DNA from: Vibrio hepatarius
Lineage (GTDB): Bacteria; Pseudomonadota; Gammaproteobacteria; Enterobacterales; Vibrionaceae
Assembly: GCF_011806575.1 (NCBI RefSeq)
Contig: NZ_JAATOO010000033.1
Span: forward strand, 1-39,862
DNA length: 39,862 bases
Direction: 5' to 3'
In this document: positions 7,583 through 15,382 of the stretch, piece by piece
How positions within the stretch are numbered: the first letter of the stretch is position 1
Layout: each line of letters begins with the position of its first letter
Program-made: the position numbers and the translations under genes
Notes under the pieces: model-generated
Databases searched by the model: none
Seen by the model: only the letters and a program-made list of their open reading frames with translations
Told to the model about the DNA's origin: nothing

Positions 7583-7909
7583 ATGCGTATTGCACTAATC
7601 ACTTTAGGTGCGATGGCTGCGCTATCCGCTAATGCCGATGATATTGTAACTGCAGATCTGGAACTGTCCGAAGCAATTCTGGACAGTTCCAGAGGCGGCG
7701 AATATCACATCGACATTGAGAATGTAACAGCATCCTCAGACATTAATGGGGTGATCAGTAATAGTTCAGCGAATAATGCAGTGACCGGCAACAACTACCT
7801 TTCATCAGGTGCGTTTGCTGATACAGCGGGGGTCAACAGCGTTATTCAGAACACTGGTAATAACGTGCTGATACAGAACTCTACGGTTGTTAACCTGACA
7901 CTTAAGTGA
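7583..7909 (+). CDS. Small exported protein with double-glycine-like leader, candidate subunit B
   Basis: A 108-residue protein with GGGAG upstream. Residues 1-18 form a Sec signal peptide (cut near ANA-DD). Residues 24-39 (ADLELSEAILDSSRGG) resemble a double-glycine leader: an acidic/hydrophobic helix ending in Gly-Gly at 38-39, the type of site cut by C39 peptidases such as that encoded next. The remainder is Asn/Ser/Val-rich beta-type sequence with GVNSVIQNTGNNVLIQNS (84-101), matching the C-terminal module of the previous protein. The stop overlaps or abuts the next gene, suggesting translational coupling. Likely minor subunit or nucleator by analogy with Fap/curli; unproven. Confidence 0.7.
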   Translation: MRIALITLGAMAALSANADDIVTADLELSEAILDSSRGGEYHIDIENVTASSDINGVISNSSANNAVTGNNYLSSGAFADTAGVNSVIQNTGNNVLIQNSTVVNLTLK

Positions 7910-7911
7910 AT

Positions 7912-8589
7912 ATGAAAATATTACGTAACTCTATTTGGGCAGTGCTGATGTTATCAGCATCTGCTCATTCTTTAGAATTTTACCCAGCTCGAGGTCAATT
8001 TTCGGTGCCGGTTAAAAGTCTGAAAGAGATCCAGTTTGGAGATGTCTATCGTCAGAAATATGACTTTAGTTGTGGCTCCGCGGCGCTGGCTTCGTTATTG
8101 ACCTACCACTACGAAACCCCCTCCAACGAGCAAGATATCTTCGAGAAGATGTTTGAGAAAGGCGACAAAGCCTTGATCGAGCAACGTGGATTCTCGTTAC
8201 TTGATATGAAGAACTACTTGGCGTCTATCGGTTATCGGGCGGATGGATTTCAAATCGGGTTAGAGAAGATGCAAAAGATTGGCGTTCCAGGCATTACCTT
8301 AGTGAACTTTGATGGCTATATGCACTTCGTAGTAATCAAAGGAATCAATTCCGATTCGGTCATTATTGGTGATCCATCACGTGGCACCATTACGTTGAGT
8401 TATGAACGTTTTAAGCATCATTATGAAGGCGTGACTTTATTGATAAGAAACCGTGCCGACGTTGGCAAGGAGCACTTTATCACGAGTGACGAATTCGCTT
8501 TATACACACCATCCCCAATAGAAGTTGGTGTAAGAAGGGAATCTTTAGGGGTGTTCAGTACCACGCTGCCTGAACCTGGCGAGTATTGA
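7912..8589 (+). CDS. C39-type cysteine peptidase, FapD-like, exported
   Basis: A 225-residue protein with a signal peptide (MKILRNSIWAVLMLSASAHS) and a single C39 peptidase domain. The catalytic triad is visible: Cys54 in DFSCGSAAL, His138 in YMHFVVIKG and Asp154 in IIGDPSRG. Unlike bacteriocin exporters there is no ABC or membrane domain, so it should act in the periplasm, as does FapD of the Pseudomonas Fap amyloid operon. A GTG start 6 bases earlier (7906) overlaps the preceding stop as GTGA; the ATG at 7912 was chosen because it begins the signal peptide. Probable substrates are the RGG-leader proteins on either side. Confidence 0.85.
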   Translation: MKILRNSIWAVLMLSASAHSLEFYPARGQFSVPVKSLKEIQFGDVYRQKYDFSCGSAALASLLTYHYETPSNEQDIFEKMFEKGDKALIEQRGFSLLDMKNYLASIGYRADGFQIGLEKMQKIGVPGITLVNFDGYMHFVVIKGINSDSVIIGDPSRGTITLSYERFKHHYEGVTLLIRNRADVGKEHFITSDEFALYTPSPIEVGVRRESLGVFSTTLPEPGEY

Positions 8590-8611
8590 TTTCACCTAGA
8601 GGAGATCAGCT

Positions 8612-9229
8612 ATGGGATATATGACAACAGTTGGTGGACTACTGGTAGTGTTCGCAGCAGCTCCAGTTTCAGCCAGCTCATACACGGAGGAGAGCAATAT
8701 AGATGCGTTTAGTAATCTAGCTCCCTTACAAACCGAAGCCCTCTCATCATATCGAGGCGGTTTCAGAATGAGTAGTGATTTTACTATTGATATAGGATTA
8801 AGTATCACAACCTCGTTTAATGGGACCAATATCTTTAATAACCACATCGCCAATTTCACCATCAAAAATGGCAATTTGGATAAAGTGTTTGGTTTTAATC
8901 CATCAGGGGTAACCAACGTTATTCAAGTCGGTGAAGGTAACGTCATTGACCAGGTGAGTAGCGACAATGCAGCGGCCGGAGACAGTAACAGTGTCGCAAC
9001 AGAGAGTGTACCAAGTGTCGATGGTGTGAATGTGGAAACCAGTGTGCCTGATTTTACGCAGTCAATGCTCGTCTCCAATTCGATTACTAACATCATTCAA
9101 AACACTATGGATAATAGTACGATTGGTTTGAGTACAGTGGTCAGTATTGACGCTCAAGTCAGCAATATTATTCAGCAAATAAAAGTGAATCAGAAGCTCG
9201 AAGACTCCATCCTTTCAAGCTTCTACTAA
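8612..9229 (+). CDS. Exported Q/N-module protein with double-glycine-like leader, candidate FapE-like subunit
   Basis: A 205-residue protein with AGGAG upstream and a signal peptide cut near residue 21 (VSA-SS). Residues 37-50 (APLQTEALSSYRGG) form a second double-glycine-like leader ending at Gly49-Gly50, matching the one in the 7583 gene. Two Q/N modules follow: GVTNVIQVGEGNVIDQVS (approximately 108-125) and SITNIIQNTMDNSTIGLS (approximately 160-177), the latter running into a beta-rich tail. Last gene of the operon, 22 bp after the C39 gene. Likely an accessory or surface-exposed fibre component. The family is not recognised with certainty. Confidence 0.7.
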   Translation: MGYMTTVGGLLVVFAAAPVSASSYTEESNIDAFSNLAPLQTEALSSYRGGFRMSSDFTIDIGLSITTSFNGTNIFNNHIANFTIKNGNLDKVFGFNPSGVTNVIQVGEGNVIDQVSSDNAAAGDSNSVATESVPSVDGVNVETSVPDFTQSMLVSNSITNIIQNTMDNSTIGLSTVVSIDAQVSNIIQQIKVNQKLEDSILSSFY

Positions 9230-9245
9230 TCTTCACACGCTCACC

Positions 9246-10238
9246 CTACAAGCTAAACGGCATTCTAAATGTAAGTTGAAAATCAGGACTATCTTCTGTT
9301 AGTCCTGCTTGTGCGCTGACGCTAAATGAATTGTTTGGGCTGTACATATAGCTTGCACCAAAGTTAATCGTATCTAACTGGAGGACTTTTGAGCTCTCAG
9401 TCGTACTACCATTGACTTTACTTTTCAGGATAGTTTTGTGGTTTAAACCAAAAGACAGCGATAAGTCAGGGTTAAGTGCAAAACCAATCCCCGCACCAAG
9501 AGAAATGGTATCTCCTAGGTCGATATCGACACTCGTGCCGTCCACATTGACGTCATCTTCAATGTTATAGATGTAACTGACATTGGCGAACAACACCGCC
9601 GGGTCGGTTGGGTACAGCATTGAAATACCCGGCTCGACACTCCAAAAGCCTGAGCCTGTCGGTACATCTTTGAACGCACCGGTATTTGGGTCAGTGTCGA
9701 CTTCATAAGGAGAGTCACCAGTAGTGGACTTCACCGTCAAACTCCCCACCCAATATGGTGTGGTTTCAAAATTAAACTGATGTCGAATAGCAAACTCAAT
9801 ATCGCCTAAACCGCCGCCGTCGATACTATTGTCGTCGGTTTCTGCTTCCGCACCGTCCTGAATTGGCCTAGAGCTAATATCATCATCTCGATAAACATAA
9901 GGCACTCGAAGTTCAATCTCAGTATCGTCTCTGATCCCGTACCTCGCTGACAAACTGGTGGTTAACGTGGTCCTATCTGAATCTGAAACTTCAATTCGAC
10001 CCACCAGCAAAGCCGGCAAAATGGTATAGCCGACAACAGAAACTTTGTTGGAAGAGTTTTGTGTGTAACTAAATGAAGCATCAAAAGTCAGTTGCCCTTT
10101 TGGTGTTAACACCCCGGATCGGACGATCACATCATTCACGGTTTGAGCGCGTCTTGCTTCGGACTCTTCTTCTGCAAGCGCATTGGCAGACACGCACAGA
10201 GTGACGAGTGAGCATAAGGTTGTGGTTTTCCTTAACAT
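9246..10238 (-). CDS. Outer-membrane beta-barrel protein (Phenol_MetA_deg-like), candidate amyloid secretion channel
   Basis: A 330-residue protein from the ATG at 10238, which has GAGG 6 bases upstream and begins the signal peptide MLRKTTTLCSLVTLCVSANALA. An ATG pair at 10286 would add 16 residues. The mature part is alternating polar/hydrophobic beta strands ending in Phe-x-Met-Pro-Phe-Ser-Leu, a terminal strand typical of outer-membrane barrels. The pattern (GLGDIEFAIRHQF; YWVGSLTVKSTTGD) resembles the 'MetA-pathway of phenol degradation' barrel family. It is convergent with, and only 16 bp from, the subunit operon. By position it could be the export channel (FapF role), but no N-terminal coiled-coil plug is evident. 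Confidence 0.75.
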   Translation of the reverse strand: MLRKTTTLCSLVTLCVSANALAEEESEARRAQTVNDVIVRSGVLTPKGQLTFDASFSYTQNSSNKVSVVGYTILPALLVGRIEVSDSDRTTLTTSLSARYGIRDDTEIELRVPYVYRDDDISSRPIQDGAEAETDDNSIDGGGLGDIEFAIRHQFNFETTPYWVGSLTVKSTTGDSPYEVDTDPNTGAFKDVPTGSGFWSVEPGISMLYPTDPAVLFANVSYIYNIEDDVNVDGTSVDIDLGDTISLGAGIGFALNPDLSLSFGLNHKTILKSKVNGSTTESSKVLQLDTINFGASYMYSPNNSFSVSAQAGLTEDSPDFQLTFRMPFSL

Positions 10239-10433
10239 AGATAGCCTCTTACAGTTGGTAGTATCAAGGCGATAGGGACGCATCATTTCCTTACGAACTA
10301 AATCATTAAAACTACATCAACGACTTATAGGACACCCAAACGCTTGTGGTACGATCGAACCAATACAATCACCTAGAATATTTAAAACACTTAGCCGCTA
10401 CTTCTTTGCAGTACAGCTAACCAATAAACCGAA

Positions 10434-11072
10434 CTAGCCAAGATCATTGAAACCGCTTTTTGTTAGCGTTATAGCCTCTTTACGGCAATGAACATCGAGC
10501 TTTTTATACAGTTTGTATATATGAGTTTTGATAGTGCATTCAGCGAGAAATAACTGATCTGCAATTTCTTTGTTTGAACACCCTTGCGCCAACAGATCGA
10601 GAATCTGCCGCTCCCGACTGGTCAGCAGGTTGTAGCGAACACTCTTATAAACGCCTAACTCTCGATAGCAGTGAAGCATCTTTTCCATAAAGCTTCGCGG
10701 CAGCCACAACCCACCGTTCAAAATATGTTTGACGCTGTCAGTGAGATGTTCAACGGACGCGTTTTGAAGCAACAAACCTTTTAAAGAACGGCTACTCATC
10801 ACCGTTTCATTAAAGCCGTCACTAGGAACATTGTGTAATAGGATGCTTAACCCAAGTACGTCAAAATTGGGCAGAGCGTTTGCACTGGTTAAATCTTCAA
10901 GATACTGGTAGTCGACAATCACCAAGTCGACCACTAGATCCCAACAGAGCTTTGTAAGTTCATCAGGATTACAGACATGGATGGTCAAATCCTCTATAGA
11001 AGCCAACTGCTGCTGCACTAAGCTACTGTTTAAACTTTGCTCTGCTAGGATAATGAGAGTGCGGCTATTCAT
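10434..11072 (-). CDS. LuxR-type regulator of the CsgD/VpsT family
   Basis: A 212-residue regulator. Residues 1-125 form a receiver-like domain without the usual acidic pocket (Asp54 in VIVDYQ is present). Residues 145-208 are a LuxR/FixJ HTH (LLTSRERQILDLLAQGCSN; IADQLFLAECTIKTHIYKLY). At 123-126 the sequence is WLPR. VpsT of V. cholerae uses W-[FLM]-[ST]-R at this place to bind c-di-GMP, so Pro replaces Ser/Thr. Regulators of this family control curli (CsgD) and biofilm matrix (VpsT), and this one sits beside the exported Q/N proteins. It is probably their regulator, transcribed divergently from its own upstream region. Confidence 0.85.
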   Translation of the reverse strand: MNSRTLIILAEQSLNSSLVQQQLASIEDLTIHVCNPDELTKLCWDLVVDLVIVDYQYLEDLTSANALPNFDVLGLSILLHNVPSDGFNETVMSSRSLKGLLLQNASVEHLTDSVKHILNGGLWLPRSFMEKMLHCYRELGVYKSVRYNLLTSRERQILDLLAQGCSNKEIADQLFLAECTIKTHIYKLYKKLDVHCRKEAITLTKSGFNDLG

Positions 11073-11303
11073 TATTATCCTCGATGCAAAATCATCAGTA
11101 TTTGGCTTAAGTGTATGCTATGCAGAGCGACGTAAATCCTTATCTACAGAATTCATACTTTAGTATCAGCGATGAGATAGAGCTCTTCCAAGATGTGAGA
11201 TAACGTTGCACAAGGCGCTGCGTTTGTCTCAATCTTTGCTACGACCTAGGATGGACTTGAAGTTAAAAAGAAAATCATAAGAAAGCGGTAAAAATGGTAA
11301 GCG

Positions 11304-11335
11304 ATAGGCCTCAGAAAATTGTCCCTGAGACCTAT
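11304..11335 (-). terminator. Weak terminator hairpin downstream of the SDR gene
   Basis: On the minus strand ATAGGTCTCAG pairs with CTGAGGCCTAT (one G-U) around a 10-base loop, 25 bp after the SDR stop. The following T-run is short and displaced, so termination may be weak. Confidence 0.45.
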
Positions 11336-11359
11336 AAAAATGAAGGGGCGTAAATAGCG

Positions 11360-12025
11360 TTACAGTCGATTAACTGTGATATCCGAAATGTAGCCATTTC
11401 CGATACTCGTCAGTGCGTTATGAATCATAGCAGCAGCGTCTTCGGCACTCATAAACCCGCTGGTATCAAGTGACTTGCCACTACTAGGCCAAAATTCAGT
11501 GTCCATACCGCCAGGATAGACCGCAACGATTTTCATCGGATGACCTTTTAACTCCAAGCGAACAGATTCAATCAACCCTTTGACAGCCCATTTGACCGCA
11601 CAATAGGTTGATTCTTGTGCCTTGGGTTGCTGAGCTGCGGTCGACATGATCATGACAAGATTAACGGGGTGATCTTTGTATCGCTTGACCGCTTCCTGCA
11701 CGACGTTAATCGCGGAACTTAAGTTATTTTGGATTAGCTTGGTGACTTCTTGCGGGTCCTGATCTTCCAATAAACCAAAATATCCACTGCCAGCACAATG
11801 GACGATAACCTCTGGCACACCTTCTAACCCATCAAATAAACGAGCGACGGCGCCATGGGAAGTTAAGTCACACGTCAGATGACCTGCACAGTGCGCTAAA
11901 CTTCCAACAACCGCGGAGAGCTTCTCATCGCTTCGTCCGGTAAGGTAAGTCGATTTGTCTTGTGCATCATAACGTTTCGCCAACTGTGCCCCCAAACCGC
12001 TACTCGCGCCAGTAATCATTATCAT
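11360..12025 (-). CDS. Short-chain dehydrogenase/reductase (SDR)
   Basis: A 221-residue classical SDR. Seen are the cofactor motif TGASSGLG (5-12), an NNLSS region where classical SDRs have the NNAG/N-x-x-G stretch, catalytic Ser in IMSTAAQQ and the Tyr-x-x-x-Lys pair in STYCAVKWAVKG. VYPGGMDTEF follows, the usual PG loop. AGAGG lies 9 bases before the start. Substrate is not predictable. It stands alone between the amyloid-like block and the cytochrome peroxidase, with no operon partner. Confidence 0.85.
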   Translation of the reverse strand: MIMITGASSGLGAQLAKRYDAQDKSTYLTGRSDEKLSAVVGSLAHCAGHLTCDLTSHGAVARLFDGLEGVPEVIVHCAGSGYFGLLEDQDPQEVTKLIQNNLSSAINVVQEAVKRYKDHPVNLVMIMSTAAQQPKAQESTYCAVKWAVKGLIESVRLELKGHPMKIVAVYPGGMDTEFWPSSGKSLDTSGFMSAEDAAAMIHNALTSIGNGYISDITVNRL

Positions 12026-12168
12026 CTTGTTGTACCTCTTGTTTTTGTAGTTTATGGCTAGAAATGGTATGACATTTCACCCAACTCTTTGCTTCCACAA
12101 TAAGGCGGCTATGGTACGCGAATTATCAAAAGCAAGTCTTAGCGCCGTACCACAACACCACAATAAAA

Positions 12169-12201
12169 TAGGCAGTAGCGAACAATTATCACTACTGCCT
12201 A
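12169..12201 (-). terminator. Terminator after the cytochrome c peroxidase gene
   Basis: Perfect 10-base arms TAGGCAGTAG (12169-12178) and CTACTGCCTA (12192-12201). On the minus strand the hairpin is followed by TTTTATTG. It lies 33 bp after the peroxidase stop codon. Confidence 0.75.
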
Positions 12202-12233
12202 GACTAGACCAATAAACCAGTATCTACCGATGA

Positions 12234-13220
12234 TTAAATATTAGGACGCGTCGTCTCATTGGTTGACGGCGGCAAGTTTGGCAATACAACGCGAGGCTGT
12301 TCACCGGTCAAAGAGCGTAAAAACTCTGTGATTTTCACCGACTCATCTTTAGACAGTTTCTGACCTAGCTGTAAATCAGCCATCATCTCTACCGCTTCCT
12401 GCAAATCCCAAACCGAACCATCGTGGAAATACGGATAGGTCAGCTCGATATTACGCAGCGTTGGTACCTTAAACACAAACTTATCGAACTCGTTACCCGT
12501 AATCGCCTTGCGACCTACGTCTGGGTTGTCGGTCGCAAACGGCTTCACTAGCCCCATTTTCTGATAAGATTGCCCACCAGCCAACGGACCACTGTGACAC
12601 GCAGTACAACCTTTGGCTTTGAACAATTCGTAGCCTTCGACCTGAACCGCAGTTAACGCACTGTCATCCCCTTTCAACCATAGGTCAAATGGCGCGTTTG
12701 GCGTTCGCAATGTTAGCTCAAATATCGCGATGGCATCGGTAACATTGTCGATGGTAATGGTGTCACTGCCATATGCTTGCTTAAACCAATCACGATATTG
12801 TGGAATTGATTGAAGCGTATCAACCGCAAGTTCATGACTGAACGCCATTTCCAACGGATTTTCAATCGGACCTGCAGCCTGTTCTTGTAAGTCTTTTGCT
12901 CGACCATTCCAGAACTGGACAAAGTTCAAATCAGAGTTAAACACCGTCGGTGAGTTGATCGGACCTATCGACCATTTGTGGCCAATCGAACTTGGCAGGT
13001 TATCCACCCCACCTTTCGCTAGGTTGTGACAAGAGTTACACGAAATGGTATTGGACGCCGACAAACGCGGTTCAAACCATAAGGTTTTGCCAAGTTCGAC
13101 TTTTACTTCATCCAAACCAACCACAGGTTCGATCACCTGAATTGGCTCACCATTTTGTCTTTCAGCGTGGGCGACAAATGAAAGGGCTGACAAAATGCTC
13201 ACTGCTATTAGAGTTTTCAT
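12234..13220 (-). CDS. Di-haem cytochrome c peroxidase, periplasmic
   Basis: A 328-residue bacterial cytochrome c peroxidase (MauG/CcpA superfamily), which reduces H2O2 to water with electrons from small c-type cytochromes. The start at 13220 gives a signal peptide (MKTLIAVSILSALSFVAHA) and has AAGGAA upstream; a 63-residue in-frame extension upstream is non-coding in character. Two haem-binding motifs are visible: CNSCH (61-65, electron-accepting/peroxidatic half) and CTACH (205-209). Conserved stretches include SPTVFNS, FWNGR and PTLRNIELT-YPYFHDGSV. A single gene with its own terminator and a distant FNR-like box upstream, consistent with low-oxygen control known for this enzyme class. Confidence 0.93.
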   Translation of the reverse strand: MKTLIAVSILSALSFVAHAERQNGEPIQVIEPVVGLDEVKVELGKTLWFEPRLSASNTISCNSCHNLAKGGVDNLPSSIGHKWSIGPINSPTVFNSDLNFVQFWNGRAKDLQEQAAGPIENPLEMAFSHELAVDTLQSIPQYRDWFKQAYGSDTITIDNVTDAIAIFELTLRTPNAPFDLWLKGDDSALTAVQVEGYELFKAKGCTACHSGPLAGGQSYQKMGLVKPFATDNPDVGRKAITGNEFDKFVFKVPTLRNIELTYPYFHDGSVWDLQEAVEMMADLQLGQKLSKDESVKITEFLRSLTGEQPRVVLPNLPPSTNETTRPNI

Positions 13221-13938
13221 AACAATTTCCTTTGTTAGTAGGATCGAATCCTCACTACTTGGTGTACTTCTTGGTTGGTACACTCTGCAGGCAACGCTAT
13301 AACAGTCGTTTTTATCGATAAAACGCAAAATATCGATTACTTCTATGGCAAAAATCGATGTTAAAACTGATCGTTTTTCACACACCTTGATTTCATTGAC
13401 CCCCAGCAATTTGGTTAACCTTTTGCTTACAAAAATATAAAAAACGACATCGAACCAACCTTTGATTTAAGTCAATTCGCATAACTGGCTACACTGTGTT
13501 TTTAACGTCATAAAATCAGAACTTCTTCCAACAAAGTGCACCAAAGAGTCCCAATTTTCATACAGTTATTACTTATGACACCAGTGACACATAGGGATTA
13601 ATTAAAGAGATACAAATCACATTTAACGCAATTCCCTTTATTTTAAATAACTATATTCGTGATACTTTACGCAAAATTCACAACAAACCATTGCGAAATT
13701 TAATTTAGACAAAAATCAACCACAGCATATGAAATAAATACAATATCCACACAACGAAGTCAGACTAGGGTCTCAGGACAGCTAATGGAGTATTAACAAA
13801 TACAGAATATTGACACTTTTGTTGTGTGTATAAAAAACTATCCAATTTATTGTAATTTTGTTGTGTTTTATGGATGTGTATCTCTTTGAGGTTTAGTATT
13901 GGTTATTCTGATAACATCTAATGATAATGGAGCTCATC
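13221..13938. other. A+T-rich divergent intergenic region
   Basis: About 718 bp between the peroxidase gene and the EAL gene, without a credible ORF. It contains the FNR-like site at 13462-13475 and an 11-bp direct repeat TTTTGTTGTGT at 13817-13827 and 13856-13866 (39-bp period), in front of the EAL/AraC pair. A possible EAL-side promoter is TTGAGG (13886) with TGATAA 17 bp on, a poor match. Base composition shifts to clearly higher A+T here, marking the edge of a probable acquired block. Confidence 0.5.
13462..13475. promoter_or_regulatory. FNR-like site upstream of the cytochrome c peroxidase gene
   Basis: TTGAT-TTAA-GTCAA matches the FNR consensus TTGAT-N4-ATCAA at 9 of 10 positions. It is 242 bp from the peroxidase start, so a long leader would be needed for activation. 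The E. coli counterpart of this peroxidase is FNR-controlled, which supports but does not prove the call. Confidence 0.5.
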
Positions 13939-14691
13939 ATGTTTTCAGTTGAAAATATAAAAAGTGGCATAATAATAAAAAAAGGCTCTACTTATGCAGA
14001 ATTAGATTTTCTAGTACAACCAATCATTGATACTGAAAGTTCAGAAATTAGATATTTTGAAGTTCTATCGCGAGTAAGCAAGCACTCGGGCGAACAGTTA
14101 AATAGTGAAGACTTCTTTAATGAAATTGATGATGAATTCATTAAATTAGTCTCAATTCATCAGATCTATTACTTTCAAAGATACGAAATAGACAAAGATT
14201 TCTCTATTAACTTGACGATATCAACTCTGCTTGATGAGAAATTTATATCTAAATTACTGAGTTTTAATAACAAGAACTTTATTTTAGAAATAAATGACGT
14301 AAACCATGATGTTAGATGTAGCACTCTACTTCACAATATAGCTAAGCTACAGAGAGCTGGAATAAAGATATGGTTAGACGATTATTACCACGAATACAAT
14401 AGTGCCAATCTCACCTTTGGTCTAATTGCTTGGGATAGAATCAAAATCGATAAAAGCGTTCTACATCATAACTCAGACGTCAGCTTTTTGGCAGACTCTA
14501 TATACTATGTGCTGCAACCATACTGTAAAGATGGATTGGTTTTTGAAGGAATCGAGAGCTCGTTCCAGCACAATGTGGTTAAAGGAGAAAAAATATTAGG
14601 TCAGGGGTATTATTACGCCTATCCCGATACATTGGATTCATTCAAAGAGCAAACACTTCAGCTGCAAAAAGATAAAAATGTTACTTACTAG
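13939..14691 (+). CDS. Stand-alone EAL-domain protein (c-di-GMP phosphodiesterase or sensor)
   Basis: A 250-residue protein that is only an EAL domain. The start at 13939 has GGAG 6 bases upstream; an ATG 18 bases earlier lacks one. Catalytic positions can be followed: EVL (41-43), Asn91 in NLTIS, Glu117 in LEIND, Asp147-Asp148 in LDDYYH, Lys169 in IKID, Glu203 and Glu206 in EGIES, and Gln222 in GQGYY. The metal and substrate ligands thus look kept, but the DDFG loop has become DDYY and the second Glu of LEITE is Asp, so activity may be low or the protein may only bind c-di-GMP. It overlaps the AraC-type gene by 14 bp. The DNA is A+T-rich compared with core genes. Confidence 0.82.
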   Translation: MFSVENIKSGIIIKKGSTYAELDFLVQPIIDTESSEIRYFEVLSRVSKHSGEQLNSEDFFNEIDDEFIKLVSIHQIYYFQRYEIDKDFSINLTISTLLDEKFISKLLSFNNKNFILEINDVNHDVRCSTLLHNIAKLQRAGIKIWLDDYYHEYNSANLTFGLIAWDRIKIDKSVLHHNSDVSFLADSIYYVLQPYCKDGLVFEGIESSFQHNVVKGEKILGQGYYYAYPDTLDSFKEQTLQLQKDKNVTY

Positions 14692-15382
14692 AAAAATAAC
14701 AATAAACAACAGCAATTTTAAAGTTAGATTTTTTTCAAAGCGTTATCATATAGTCTCAATTCAAGGTGCTGTAGGGTATATCTCTTATATCGGAAATGTA
14801 ATAAAAGTTCCTAATAATGGATGTATTCTTATACCTAAAAACAGCTTAGTTAATTGTGCTATTGTACCTATGAATGGGTGTGATTTTTATATAAGAGTTT
14901 ACAAGATTAAAAAAGTACGACGAGACATATGTTTAAAAATAAACTTTGAGAGCATCTCTGCATTAACCGAAGTTGAAAGTTCAAATTTATTTTCAAAGTC
15001 AGTTTTAATAGATGCTCTAAATGAGAAAATTTTCCAGTCTCTATCTAACGAAAGTCGGATATCTGATTGCTCTTACTCTGGAAAAGTCTATAGTGTCATT
15101 CGAAAAGACTTATGTAGGCGCTGGGAGCTTGAAGATATATGTTGTATTCTTTATTTATCTAAAACAACTTTATATCGAAGGCTAAAGGAAGAAAATACTT
15201 CTCTTTCACAACTCCTTGCTACTGCAAGGATGGCCAAAGCTGCACATTTATTAAAACATAGCTATTTGTCTATTTCTTCCATATCGGACAAATGCGGATT
15301 CAACAGCACCTCGTATTTCTGCAAAAAATTCAAAGACGCTTATGGCTTCCCTCCAAAAGTGTACCGTACCCTAGATGATTAA
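14678..15382 (+). CDS. AraC-family regulator coupled to the EAL gene
   Basis: A 234-residue AraC/XylS regulator. Residues 135-231 hold the two HTHs (LSKTTLYRRLKEE; ISSISDKCGFNSTSYFCKKF) and end in the family signature FKDAYGFPPKVYR. The N-terminal 130 residues show no clear cupin motif, resembling GadX/AppY/ToxT-like virulence and stress regulators. The start lies inside the EAL gene with no good ribosome site, so translation is probably coupled. A pair in which an EAL protein controls the AraC partner, or is in the same regulon, is inferred from the overlap. A+T-rich, likely acquired. Confidence 0.85.
   Translation: MLLTRKITINNSNFKVRFFSKRYHIVSIQGAVGYISYIGNVIKVPNNGCILIPKNSLVNCAIVPMNGCDFYIRVYKIKKVRRDICLKINFESISALTEVESSNLFSKSVLIDALNEKIFQSLSNESRISDCSYSGKVYSVIRKDLCRRWELEDICCILYLSKTTLYRRLKEENTSLSQLLATARMAKAAHLLKHSYLSISSISDKCGFNSTSYFCKKFKDAYGFPPKVYRTLDD

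Noticed and set aside
13221..13409. 63-residue extension of cytochrome c peroxidase
   Set aside because: It lacks family similarity and would block the signal peptide starting at 13220, which has its own ribosome site.
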